From the NCBI RefSeq assembly GCF_024435355.1, contig NZ_JAMJWG010000001.1, positions 496,001 to 560,000 of the forward strand: DNA of 64,000 nt, written 5' to 3'. Source of the DNA: Streptomyces odontomachi (GTDB lineage: Bacteria > Actinomycetota > Actinomycetes > Streptomycetales > Streptomycetaceae). The position numbers were made by a program, and so were the translations under genes. The notes beneath the pieces are model-generated. The model made no database searches and was not told where the DNA came from. It was given only the letters and a program-made list of their open reading frames with translations. Below, piece after piece: positions 16,934-25,306 of the stretch. The first letter of the stretch is position 1; the number at the start of each line of letters is the position of its first letter.

Positions 16934-18325
16934 ATGACCAGCCAGTGGCAGCTGCGCGCCGCATTCGCTGCGCGGCTCTCCGACATGTACGGACGGGAGG
17001 TCCCCGCCTACACCACCCTCGTGGACGTCTCCCGTGAGGTGAACGAGGACGTCCTGCGTGCCCAGGGCGCCGACGCCGAGCGCCTGGGATCCATCAGCCG
17101 GGTGACCGCGGAACGGCACGGCGCGATCCGGGTCGGCACCCCCCAGGAGATGCAGCAGGTCGCCCGCATCTTCGGCGCCCTGGGGATGCGCCCGGTCGGC
17201 TTCTACGATCTGCGCGAGGCCGCCACCAGCGCGGTTCCCGTCGTCTCCACCGCTTTCCGGCCCGTCGACGGCGCGGAGCTGGCGCGCAACCCCTTCCGCG
17301 TCTTCACCTCCATGCTCACCCCCGCCGACCCGCGGTTCTTCGACGACGACCTGCGCGCCCGCCTGACGACCTTCCTCGCCGGACGCGAACTGTTCCCGCC
17401 GGAACTGCTCGCCCTCGCCGACCGGGCCGAAGCCGAGGGCGAACTGCCCGACGCGGACGCGGAACGCTTCCTCCAGCTCGCCGTGCAGGCCTTCGAGCTG
17501 TCGACCGAACCGATCGACAAGGCCTGGTACGAGACCCTGGAGCGGGTCTCGGCCGTCGCCGCGGACATCGGCGGTGTCCGCAGCACCCACATCAACCACC
17601 TCACACCGCGTGTCCTGGACATCGACGAGCTCTACCGGCGGATGACGGGGCGCGGCATCGAGATGATCGACGCCATCCAGGGCCCCCCGCGCTGGCAGGG
17701 CCCCGACCTGCTGCTGCGCCAGACCTCCTTCCGCGCCCTCGCCGAGCCCCGGGCCATGCGCGGCACGGACGGCTCGGTGGTGAGCGGCGCCCTGCGGGTG
17801 CGGTTCGGCGAGGTCGAGGCGCGCGGCATCGCCCTGACCCGTGAGGGCCGCGCCCGCTACGACCGGTTGCTGACCCTGGTGGACGAGCAGGCCGCCGCCC
17901 GGCCCACGGCGGACCGGGCCGAGGTCGCCCGCAGCGTGTGGGCGGAGCACGTCCCCGCCACCGAACACGAGCTCGCCGCCCGGCAACTGGCCCACTTCAC
18001 CTACCAGGTGGTGCAGGACCGACCGCAGGACGGCACCCGGCCGCCCGCCGGCGTCACCGAACTGGTACGGCAGGGCTGGCTGCGCGCCGAACCCATCGTC
18101 TACGAGGATTTCCTGCCCCGCTCCGCGGCCGGCATCTTCCAGTCCAACCTCACCGGCGAGGGCTCCCGCAACAACGACCGGGCCGGCACCGCCTACGACA
18201 TCGACTGGCTGTCCGCCGCCATCGACCGGGAGGTCCTGGACCCCTTCGACCTGTACGCGCGGCAGCAGGACCTCTCCCTCGCGAAGGCCGCCCGTGCGCT
18301 GGAGATGCCGGGCGCGCTGGGCTGA
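16934..18325 (+). CDS. hglS: 2-oxoadipate dioxygenase/decarboxylase (HglS / DUF1338 type)
   Basis: The 463-residue protein belongs to the DUF1338/HglS family, Fe(II) enzymes of VOC-like fold. The studied member converts 2-oxoadipate and O2 to D-2-hydroxyglutarate and CO2. The family motif RHGAIRVGT holds the first metal-binding His (His62). Further candidates are His219 or His222 in STHINHLTPR and Glu293 or Glu295 in FGEVEARGI; spacing is close to that known for P. putida HglS. The ATG at 16934 has GGAAAGG about ten bases upstream. It follows the transporter by 100 bases. Together with the FAD/Fe-S dehydrogenase at 7564 it gives a two-step route from 2-oxoadipate to 2-oxoglutarate. Confidence 0.85.
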   Translation: MTSQWQLRAAFAARLSDMYGREVPAYTTLVDVSREVNEDVLRAQGADAERLGSISRVTAERHGAIRVGTPQEMQQVARIFGALGMRPVGFYDLREAATSAVPVVSTAFRPVDGAELARNPFRVFTSMLTPADPRFFDDDLRARLTTFLAGRELFPPELLALADRAEAEGELPDADAERFLQLAVQAFELSTEPIDKAWYETLERVSAVAADIGGVRSTHINHLTPRVLDIDELYRRMTGRGIEMIDAIQGPPRWQGPDLLLRQTSFRALAEPRAMRGTDGSVVSGALRVRFGEVEARGIALTREGRARYDRLLTLVDEQAAARPTADRAEVARSVWAEHVPATEHELAARQLAHFTYQVVQDRPQDGTRPPAGVTELVRQGWLRAEPIVYEDFLPRSAAGIFQSNLTGEGSRNNDRAGTAYDIDWLSAAIDREVLDPFDLYARQQDLSLAKAARALEMPGALG

Positions 18326-18346
18326 GCTTCCCGCAGGACGATTTTG

Positions 18347-18386
18347 TTCTACGCAATATTGACGGCCTTTCGCAATGATGTAGAAG
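18347..18386 (+). promoter_or_regulatory. Probable box operon promoter overlapped by an inverted repeat
   Basis: TTGACG (18359-18364) and TAGAAG (18381-18386) are spaced by 16 bases and form a plausible promoter. TTCTAC at 18347-18352 and GTAGAA at 18380-18385 are inverted copies that flank it, and CGCAAT occurs twice inside. The AT-rich patch stands out from its surroundings. Which regulator binds here is not known; the PaaX-family gene at the other end of the operon is a candidate. Confidence 0.5.
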
Positions 18387-18428
18387 ATTGTTGCCGTCGA
18401 TGCCCGACCGGGTGAGGAGGCGTTCGTC

Positions 18429-20156
18429 ATGGTGATGCCAGACGGGTCCGACGCGGCCGTCGACGCCGCTGATGGAGCCCCTGAAGCGGCGCCGCCGGTG
18501 GTGTCGTTCGACCGGAGCCCGGACGCCTACCGGCACTGGAAGCTGCACACCGACGGGCCGGTCGCCTGGCTGGAGCTGGACGTCGACGAGGGCGGCGGAC
18601 TGGTGCCCGGCTACGAGCTGAAGCTCAACTCCTACGACCTGGGCGTGGACATCGAGCTGTACGACGCGGTGCAGCGGCTGCGGTTCGAGCACCCCCAGGT
18701 GCGCGCCGTGGTGCTGACCAGCGCCAAGGAGAAGGTGTTCTGCGCGGGGGCCAACATCCGGATGCTGGCGGCCTCCCCGCACCACTGGAAGGTCAACTTC
18801 TGCAAGTTCACCAACGAGACCCGCACCGGGATGGAAGACGCGTCCGCACACTCCGGGCTGACCTTCATCGCCGCGGTCAACGGCTCCTGCGCGGGCGGCG
18901 GGTACGAACTGGCGCTGGCCTGTGACCGGATCCTGCTGGTCGACGACAACTCCTCCACGGTCGCGCTGCCCGAGGTTCCCCTGCTCGGCGTGCTCCCCGG
19001 CACCGGCGGGCTCACCCGGCTCACCGACAAGCGGCGGGTGCGCAAGGACCTCGCCGATCTGTTCGCCACCCGCAGCGACGGCGTGCGGGGCAAGACGGCG
19101 GTGGACTGGCGGCTGGTGGACGAGGTCGTCCCGCGCCGGGACTTCCGGGCGATCGTCGAGCAGCGCGCGCAGGAGGCGGCCCGGCGCAGCACCCGCCGAC
19201 CGGGCACCGCAGGCATCGAGCTGACGCCGCTGCGGCGCACGACCACCCGGGACGGCATCACCTACCCGCACGTGAGCGCCGCCTACGACCGCTCGCTCTC
19301 CGTCGTCGACATCACCGTCAGCGGACCCACCGACGCCGCCCCGGACGCCGCCGCGCTGCACGCCCAGGGCGCCGAGGGATGGCTGCTCGCCGTCACCCGC
19401 GCACTGGACGACCTGATCCTGCGGCTGCGCACGAACGAGGTCGAACTGGGCACCTGGGTCCTGCGCACCGCCGGCGATCCCGCTCTGGTACTGGCCCACG
19501 AGCAGGCCGTGCTGGCGGCGGCCGCCGAAGGCGACTGGCTGGCACACGAGATCGTGCACTACTTCAAGCGCACCCTGAAGCGCCTCGACGCCACCAGCCG
19601 CAGCCTGGTGGCGTGCATCGAGCCGGGCAGCTGCTTCGCCGGACCGCTGCTGGAACTGGCGCTCGCCTGCGACAGGCAGTACATGCTGGACGGCCCGCCG
19701 CCGGACGACCCCGACAGCGCCGAGCGGGCCGCGCTGACCCTGTCCGACGCGAACTTCGGCAGCTGCCCGATGGCCAACGGACTGACCCGCCTCCAGTCCC
19801 GTTTCTACGGGTCCGACGACCATCTCGACTGGCTGGGGCGCGCGGCAGGAGCGCCGCTGAGCGCCCCCCAGGCCCGTGAACTGGGCCTGGTCACCGACGC
19901 GCCCGACGACCTCGACTGGGAGGACGAGATCCGCCTCGTCCTGGAGAGCCGGGCCGCCCTCAGCCCCGACGCGCTCACCGGCATGGAGGCCAACCACCGG
20001 TTCGTCGGCCCCGAGACCATCGAGACCAAGATCCTCGGCCGGCTCGCCGCCTGGCAGAACTGGATCTTCGTGCGCCCCAACGCCTCCGGCCCCGAGGGCG
20101 CGCTGCGCCGCTACGGCACCGGCCGGAAGGCGGTCTACGACCGGAAACGAGTGTGA
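18429..20156 (+). CDS. boxC: 2,3-epoxybenzoyl-CoA dihydrolase (BoxC)
   Basis: The 575-residue protein matches BoxC, a long crotonase-superfamily enzyme that hydrolyses the epoxide ring of 2,3-epoxybenzoyl-CoA, giving 3,4-didehydroadipyl-CoA semialdehyde and formate. The N-terminal crotonase domain shows KEKVFCAGANIRMLA (oxyanion hole) and NGSCAGGGYELALACDRI. A second, weaker crotonase-like half follows, containing FAGPLLELALACDRQYML. The ATG at 18429 has GAGGAGG upstream. It is followed after four bases by boxB, as in proteobacterial box operons. First gene of the operon. Confidence 0.92.
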   Translation: MVMPDGSDAAVDAADGAPEAAPPVVSFDRSPDAYRHWKLHTDGPVAWLELDVDEGGGLVPGYELKLNSYDLGVDIELYDAVQRLRFEHPQVRAVVLTSAKEKVFCAGANIRMLAASPHHWKVNFCKFTNETRTGMEDASAHSGLTFIAAVNGSCAGGGYELALACDRILLVDDNSSTVALPEVPLLGVLPGTGGLTRLTDKRRVRKDLADLFATRSDGVRGKTAVDWRLVDEVVPRRDFRAIVEQRAQEAARRSTRRPGTAGIELTPLRRTTTRDGITYPHVSAAYDRSLSVVDITVSGPTDAAPDAAALHAQGAEGWLLAVTRALDDLILRLRTNEVELGTWVLRTAGDPALVLAHEQAVLAAAAEGDWLAHEIVHYFKRTLKRLDATSRSLVACIEPGSCFAGPLLELALACDRQYMLDGPPPDDPDSAERAALTLSDANFGSCPMANGLTRLQSRFYGSDDHLDWLGRAAGAPLSAPQARELGLVTDAPDDLDWEDEIRLVLESRAALSPDALTGMEANHRFVGPETIETKILGRLAAWQNWIFVRPNASGPEGALRRYGTGRKAVYDRKRV

Positions 20157-20160
20157 TCCG

Positions 20161-21582
20161 ATGCCCTCGAAGATCGACTACGCCGCGAAGATCCCCAACA
20201 ACGTCGACCTGGCCGACGACCGCCGGCTCCAGCGCGCCCTCGAAGGCTGGCAGCCCAAGTTCCTGAACTGGTGGGGCGAGATGGGCCCGGCGCTGGAGAA
20301 CCGCGGCGTGTACCTGCGCACCGCGGTCTCCGTCGGCCGGGACGGGTGGGCGCACTTCGACCACGTCCATCCGCCGGAGTACCGCTGGGGCATCTTCCTC
20401 GCCGAGCGCGACCCGGAGCGCCGGATCGCCTTCGGGGAGCACCGGGACGAGCCGGTCTGGCACCAGGTGCCCGGCGAGTACCGCGCCGACCTGCAACGCC
20501 TGATCGTGATCCAGGGAGACACCGAGCCCGCCTCCGTCGAGCAGCAGCGCCTGCTCGGCCTGACCGCCCCGAGCCTGTACGACCTGCGCAACCTCTTCCA
20601 GGTCAACGTGGAGGAGGGCCGGCACCTGTGGGCGATGGTGTACCTGCTGCACGCCTACTTCGGCCGGGAGGGCCGCGAGGAGGCCGAAGCGCTGCTGAAC
20701 CGCAACTCCGGCAGCCCCGACGCGCCGCGCATCCTGGGCGCCTTCAACGAGGCGACCGCCGACTGGCTGGCCTTCTACATGTTCACGTACTTCACCGACC
20801 GGGACGGCAAGTACCAGCTCGGTTCGCTCCAGGAGAGCGCCTTCGACCCGCTCTCCCGCACCTGCTCGTTCATGCTCAAGGAAGAGGCGCACCACATGAT
20901 GGTCGGCACCACCGGTGTCGACCGGGTGGTCACCCGCAGCGCCCAGCTGGTCCGCGAGCACGACTCCCTGTCCATCGCCGCCTGCGGGGGCATCCCGCTG
21001 GACGTCATCCAGAAGTACATCAACTTCCACTTCTCGGTCTCGCTCGACCTGTTCGGCAGCGAGACGTCGACCAACGCGGCCAACTACTACACCGCCGGGC
21101 TCAAGGGCCGCTGGCAGGAGCAGCGCCGCACGGACGACCACCTCCTCGCGGACGACGGGTACCTCCTGGAGAAGCCCACCGACCACGGCACCTGGGAACC
21201 GTCGGAGGTCCCGGCGCTGCTGGCGCTCAACCTGGACCTGCGGGCGGAGTACATCTCCGACTGCGCCCGCGGTGTGACCCGCTGGAACCGGATCCTGGCG
21301 GAGCACGACATCGACTTCCGGTTCAAGCTGCCCCACCCGGGCTTCAACCGCCACGTCGGTGTCGCCGCCGAGCACCACGTCACCCCCGACGGCACGATCG
21401 TCGACGCACCGGCCTGGGAGGCCGGCCGGGACCACTGGCTGCCCACCGCGGAAGACCTGACCTTCGTGCGCTCCCTGATGCAGCCGGTGTACGAGCGCGG
21501 CAGGATCGCCGGCTGGATCGCCCCGCCGGTCAACGGAATCAACGGCAAACCGTTCGACTACGAGTACGTCCGCCTGGTGTGA
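20161..21582 (+). CDS. boxB: Benzoyl-CoA 2,3-epoxidase, di-iron oxygenase subunit (BoxB)
   Basis: The 473-residue protein is BoxB, the di-iron subunit that epoxidises benzoyl-CoA. Probable iron ligands are in place: Glu122, Glu152 and His155 in VEEGRHLW, an Asp near 213, and Glu242 and His245 in KEEAHHMM, with spacing equal to the ligand pattern I recall for Azoarcus BoxB. It starts at the ATG at 20161, four bases after boxC. BoxB needs electrons from the reductase BoxA, which is not in this window, so a reductase from elsewhere in the genome must serve. Confidence 0.93.
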   Translation: MPSKIDYAAKIPNNVDLADDRRLQRALEGWQPKFLNWWGEMGPALENRGVYLRTAVSVGRDGWAHFDHVHPPEYRWGIFLAERDPERRIAFGEHRDEPVWHQVPGEYRADLQRLIVIQGDTEPASVEQQRLLGLTAPSLYDLRNLFQVNVEEGRHLWAMVYLLHAYFGREGREEAEALLNRNSGSPDAPRILGAFNEATADWLAFYMFTYFTDRDGKYQLGSLQESAFDPLSRTCSFMLKEEAHHMMVGTTGVDRVVTRSAQLVREHDSLSIAACGGIPLDVIQKYINFHFSVSLDLFGSETSTNAANYYTAGLKGRWQEQRRTDDHLLADDGYLLEKPTDHGTWEPSEVPALLALNLDLRAEYISDCARGVTRWNRILAEHDIDFRFKLPHPGFNRHVGVAAEHHVTPDGTIVDAPAWEAGRDHWLPTAEDLTFVRSLMQPVYERGRIAGWIAPPVNGINGKPFDYEYVRLV

Positions 21583-21594
21583 GAAGGGTCTGGG

Positions 21595-23223
21595 GTGAGC
21601 CGGATGGCTGAGGTGCTCAACGCGACGGACTACCTGCTCGACCGGCACCTGAGAGCGGGCCACGGCGCCCGCACCGCGCTGGTCACCCCGGAGCGCACCC
21701 TGACCTACGGGCAGCTGGCCGACCAGGTCCACCGGGTCGCGGCCGGGCTGCGCGCCCTCGGGGTACGCCCGGAGGAGCGGGTGGTGTTCTGCATGACCGA
21801 CGACGTCGAGCTCGTCGCCGGCATCCTCGCCGCCCTGCGCATCGGCGCCGTTGCCACCCCCGTCTCGACCATGCTCACCGGCCCGGAGCTGGGCACGCTG
21901 GTGGCCGACGCACGCTGCCGGGTGGTGCTGGCGTCGCAGGAGTTCGCCGCACCGGTGCGCGCCGCGGTCCGCACCGCGCCGGAGGTCGAGCACACCGTCC
22001 TCACCGGCGAGGACACCTCAGGCCTGCCGGGCCAGGTCCAAGGGACCACCTGGCAGCGGATGCTGGCGGCCGGCGCCGGCACGGCACCCACCGGCACGGC
22101 TCTCGACCCGTACCCGACCTGGCCGGACTCACCCGCCCTCTGGCTGTACACCTCGGGCACCACCGGCCTGCCCAAGGCGGCCATGCACCGGCACACCGAC
22201 ATCACCTTCGTGGCCGAGGCCTACGGGCGGCAGGTGTTGGGCCTCGGCCCCGAGGACCGCTGTCTGTCCGTGGCGAAGCTCTTCTTCGCCTACGGCATCG
22301 GCAACTCCCTGTTCTTCCCGCTGGCGGCGGGTGCGACGGCCCTGCTGGAGCCGTCCAGACCGTCACCGGCGCTGTTCGCACGGCGGGCGGCGGCCGACCG
22401 GGCCACCGTCCTGTTCGGCATGCCCAGCTTCTTCGGACCGCTGCTGGCCGACGCGGGCGTCGCCGACGGTGCCTTCGCGACGGTGCGCCAGGGCGTCTCG
22501 GCGGGGGAGGCGCTGCCCGCCCGGATGTACCACGGCATGCTGGACCGCTTCGGCGTGGAGGTGCTCGACGGCATCGGCTCGACCGAGATGCTGCACATCT
22601 TCCTCTCCAACCGCCCGGGCCGGGTGCACCCGAACTCGTCCGGGGAGCCCGTTCCCGGGTACGCCGTGGAACTGCGCGACGCGCAGGGCGGCGTCATCGA
22701 GGCCGACGGCACACCCGGTGAGCTGTACGTGCGCGGCGAGTCGGCCGCCACCGGCTACTGGTGCCGGGCGCAGACCTCCCGCCAGGTCTTCCTCGGCGAC
22801 TGGGTGCGCACCGGCGACACCTACCTGCGCAACCCCGACGGCACCTACACCTGTATGGGCCGCACCAACGACCTGCTCAAGGCGGGCGGCATCTGGGTCG
22901 CGCCCGCCGAGGTGGAGGAGCGGCTGCTGGCCCACCCGGACGTCGCCGAAGTGGCCGTGGTCGGCGTGCCGGACGCGGACGGACTCGACAAGCCCGTCGC
23001 CTGCGTGGTGCCGAAGCCCGGCTGCGAGGTGGACGCGGAGCTGCTGGTCGCCTGGTGCCGGGAGACCATGGCCGCCTTCAAACGCCCCCGCGCGGTGGTC
23101 CCGTTGCCGGAGCTCCCGCGCACCCCCACCGGCAAGATCCGCCGCGCTGAGCTGCGGGCCATGCTCCGCGACGCCGACGGGCACCGGGCCGGCCCCGTCC
23201 CACCGTCGAAGACACCGGCCTGA
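21595..23223 (+). CDS. Benzoate-CoA ligase
   Basis: The 542-residue protein is an AMP-forming acyl-CoA synthetase of the benzoate-CoA ligase family. It has the P-loop-like motif LYTSGTTGLPKAAMH, the family stretch FAYGIGNSLFFPL, the adenylate motif GIGSTEMLHIFLSN and the C-terminal catalytic lysine in PTGKIRR. It makes the benzoyl-CoA used by BoxB and BoxC. The GTG at 21595 has AAGGG upstream; the ATG at 21604 is an alternative. It follows boxB by 12 bases. Substituted benzoates are also possible substrates. Confidence 0.9.
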   Translation: MSRMAEVLNATDYLLDRHLRAGHGARTALVTPERTLTYGQLADQVHRVAAGLRALGVRPEERVVFCMTDDVELVAGILAALRIGAVATPVSTMLTGPELGTLVADARCRVVLASQEFAAPVRAAVRTAPEVEHTVLTGEDTSGLPGQVQGTTWQRMLAAGAGTAPTGTALDPYPTWPDSPALWLYTSGTTGLPKAAMHRHTDITFVAEAYGRQVLGLGPEDRCLSVAKLFFAYGIGNSLFFPLAAGATALLEPSRPSPALFARRAAADRATVLFGMPSFFGPLLADAGVADGAFATVRQGVSAGEALPARMYHGMLDRFGVEVLDGIGSTEMLHIFLSNRPGRVHPNSSGEPVPGYAVELRDAQGGVIEADGTPGELYVRGESAATGYWCRAQTSRQVFLGDWVRTGDTYLRNPDGTYTCMGRTNDLLKAGGIWVAPAEVEERLLAHPDVAEVAVVGVPDADGLDKPVACVVPKPGCEVDAELLVAWCRETMAAFKRPRAVVPLPELPRTPTGKIRRAELRAMLRDADGHRAGPVPPSKTPA

Positions 23224-23278
23224 CGCCCCGCTTCCCGTTCCCCCCGGCGCGTACCCGCCGCAACACGAAGGAGCCGCA

Positions 23279-24136
23279 GTGATCGACGGCGAGACCGTGG
23301 TCGACGCCCATGTCCACGCACCCAGGCTCGCCACGGTGAAACCGGCCTGGTCCGAGTGGGCCGAGAAGTTCTCCAGAACGCACCCCTGGCGCAGTGCCTA
23401 CGACGAGCAGGGCGACCCCGTGCCCGAGCGTCTTGACGCCCTGATGGAGAGCGAGGGGGTCGACCGCGCGCTGCTGTTCTGCGAGTACAGCCCGCGGGCC
23501 ACCGGCATCCAGCCGATCGAGGACCTGCTGCCGATCCTCGCGTACAACCCGGCCCGGTTCCGGTTGGTGGCCAACGTCAACCCGCATCTGCACCACCCGG
23601 TCGCGGCGGAGGCGGAACGCCAGCTGGACCTGGGGGCGGTGGCGGTCAAACTCCACCCCGTGCACGGTGGGTTCGACCCGGCCGACCGGGAGCTGTACCC
23701 GTTGTACGCGCGGTGCGCCGAGCGCGGTGTGCCCGTCATCATCCACTCCGGTACCTCCAGTTTCCCCGGCTCCCGGGCCCGGTTCGGCGATCCCCAGCTC
23801 CTGCTGGACGCCGTGGAGGACTTTCCCGACGTGCAGTTCGTCCTCGCCCACGGCGGGCGGGGCTGGTGGTACGACACCGCTGCCTTCCTCGCGCTGGCCA
23901 CCCCGAACGTATGGCTGGACCTGGCGGGGCTACCGCCGCGGAAACTCCCCGAGTACTACGCGCGGTTCGACCTGCCCCGGCTCGCCGGCCGATGGATCTT
24001 CGGCACCGACTGGCCAGGCGTCCCCGGCACCGCCCGCAATGTCGCCGCGCTGCGTGCCCTGGACCTGCCCCAGCAGACCGTGCGCGACGTGCTGTCCGGC
24101 AACGCGGCGAAGGTCTTCCCCGGCCTCGGCGTCTGA
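23279..24136 (+). CDS. Amidohydrolase_2-family metal-dependent hydrolase or decarboxylase
   Basis: The 285-residue protein is a TIM-barrel amidohydrolase of the PF04909 type. Visible metal or active-site motifs are DAHVHAP near residue 10, VKLHPVHGGF, VIIHSGTSSF, VLAHGGRGW and the catalytic Asp in FGTDWPG. Members hydrolyse amides or lactones, or decarboxylate aromatic acids. The GTG at 23279 follows GAAGGAG at five bases. As last gene of the box operon it may release benzoate from a conjugate or decarboxylate a hydroxylated precursor; this is inferred from position. Confidence 0.8.
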   Translation: MIDGETVVDAHVHAPRLATVKPAWSEWAEKFSRTHPWRSAYDEQGDPVPERLDALMESEGVDRALLFCEYSPRATGIQPIEDLLPILAYNPARFRLVANVNPHLHHPVAAEAERQLDLGAVAVKLHPVHGGFDPADRELYPLYARCAERGVPVIIHSGTSSFPGSRARFGDPQLLLDAVEDFPDVQFVLAHGGRGWWYDTAAFLALATPNVWLDLAGLPPRKLPEYYARFDLPRLAGRWIFGTDWPGVPGTARNVAALRALDLPQQTVRDVLSGNAAKVFPGLGV

Positions 24137-24140
24137 AAGG

Positions 24141-24155
24141 GCGGGTGGCACCCGC
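24141..24155 (+). terminator. Short hairpin between convergent genes
   Basis: GCGGGT pairs with ACCCGC around GGC, five bases after the amidohydrolase stop. It is short and lacks a T run, so only a possible terminator. Confidence 0.35.
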
Positions 24156-24191
24156 TTCCCGTGGCCGCCGTCCCCCGTCCGGCGGCCGGCC

Positions 24192-25100
24192 TCACCCCGC
24201 GTCGTGCCCCGAGGTCAGTTCGTCCCAGCGCCGCAGCGCCACCGGACTCCATTCGGCGTGCCTGCGGTGGAACAGCTCGGCGGCCTTCGTACCGCTCCAG
24301 TCGGCGGGCAGCAGCGTCGGCGGCAGCTGGGGGTCGAGGAACGGGAAACGGCGCCACTCGTGCACCAGCATGCTCTGGGCGCACAGCACGGCGTCGTCGT
24401 CGGCGGGATGCAGCCCGGTGAACTCGTCGACGAAGACCTCGTAGCCCTCTTCGACCCCGCTGAGGTCCCAGGCGCGCGACACCATGGCGGCCTCGCTGCC
24501 CACGGCGCCGTACGACGCGACGAACGACATCGCGTCCCCGGCGAGGCCGAGTTCCTTCAGGACACCCAGGGCCTCGGGCTCACGGGTCGCGTGCGGGGTG
24601 ACCCAGACGCCCGGTTCGGGGGAGCCGAAGCCCGCCCAGCTCAGCCGGGTACGCACCCGGTGCCGCAGATCGCGTTTGGTCTCCGGCACCGAGACCAGGA
24701 TCACCAGCCAGCTGCCGTCCCACGCCTGGTCCCGCCTGCCGAAGTCGAAGATCCGCTGGGCGCCCTCGGTCAGCAGCCGGCGGCCGGGCGGGGTGAGCGC
24801 CCACCGCACCCGCCGGCCCATCCGCTCCGAGTCGAGCCAGCCTTCGGCGGCGGTGCGGGCGAGCGCCTGGCGGGCCGACTTCTCCTCGACGCCGAACATC
24901 GCCAGGGCCTCCACCAGCGCGGACGTCCACACGGGGCGCCCCTTCGGCAGCATGTACTCGCCGAGCATGGTCATCAGGAGCGAGCGCGCGCTGACGTCCC
25001 CGATCTCGCGCCGTCGACTGACCACCGGCCGGGCGCCGCGCGCCATGGCCCGGCCGCGCCGCGCGCCCCGGGCCGCACGGCCCGACGCCCCGTCCACCAT
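24192..25100 (-). CDS. PaaX-family transcriptional regulator
   Basis: The 302-residue protein has the PaaX layout: an arginine-rich extension (1-35), an N-terminal winged helix (about 38-105, SARSLLMTMLGEYMLPKG to RWALTPPGRRLL), a central domain with WLVILVSVPE and a C-terminal domain. PaaX represses phenylacetyl-CoA catabolism in response to the CoA thioester. It is convergent with the box operon, so an aryl-CoA-sensing repressor of that operon is a reasonable inference. The ATG at 25100 has AAGGA four bases upstream; later starts (25046) would remove the basic tail. Three CGACA half-sites lie upstream. Confidence 0.85.
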   Translation of the reverse strand: MVDGASGRAARGARRGRAMARGARPVVSRRREIGDVSARSLLMTMLGEYMLPKGRPVWTSALVEALAMFGVEEKSARQALARTAAEGWLDSERMGRRVRWALTPPGRRLLTEGAQRIFDFGRRDQAWDGSWLVILVSVPETKRDLRHRVRTRLSWAGFGSPEPGVWVTPHATREPEALGVLKELGLAGDAMSFVASYGAVGSEAAMVSRAWDLSGVEEGYEVFVDEFTGLHPADDDAVLCAQSMLVHEWRRFPFLDPQLPPTLLPADWSGTKAAELFHRRHAEWSPVALRRWDELTSGHDAG

Positions 25101-25190
25101 CGTCCTTCACATCCCTCACTGCCGGCCGACCCCGAGATGCCGCCCGGCCGTCCGGCGCGCCGCGCAGCGGATCCGCGACCGCAGATTACT

Positions 25191-25214
25191 CGACAGATAT
25201 ATGTCGTGACGACA
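25191..25214. promoter_or_regulatory. Overlapping CGACA/TGTCG palindromes upstream of the PaaX-family gene
   Basis: CGACA (25191-25195), TGTCG (25202-25206) and CGACA (25210-25214) alternate in orientation and form two overlapping palindromes, one with the core GATATA, the other TGTCGTGACGACA. The AT-rich centre is unusual for this genome. A self-regulatory operator and promoter is the likely role. Confidence 0.55.
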
Positions 25215-25306
25215 AAAAAGTATGGGACAACATCGGCCGGGCCGTGCAGCCGCCCCACCTCTCCGCCTTCTCCCGCGGCCCAGGGTCCCGCACCGCTCCC
25301 CAGCCC

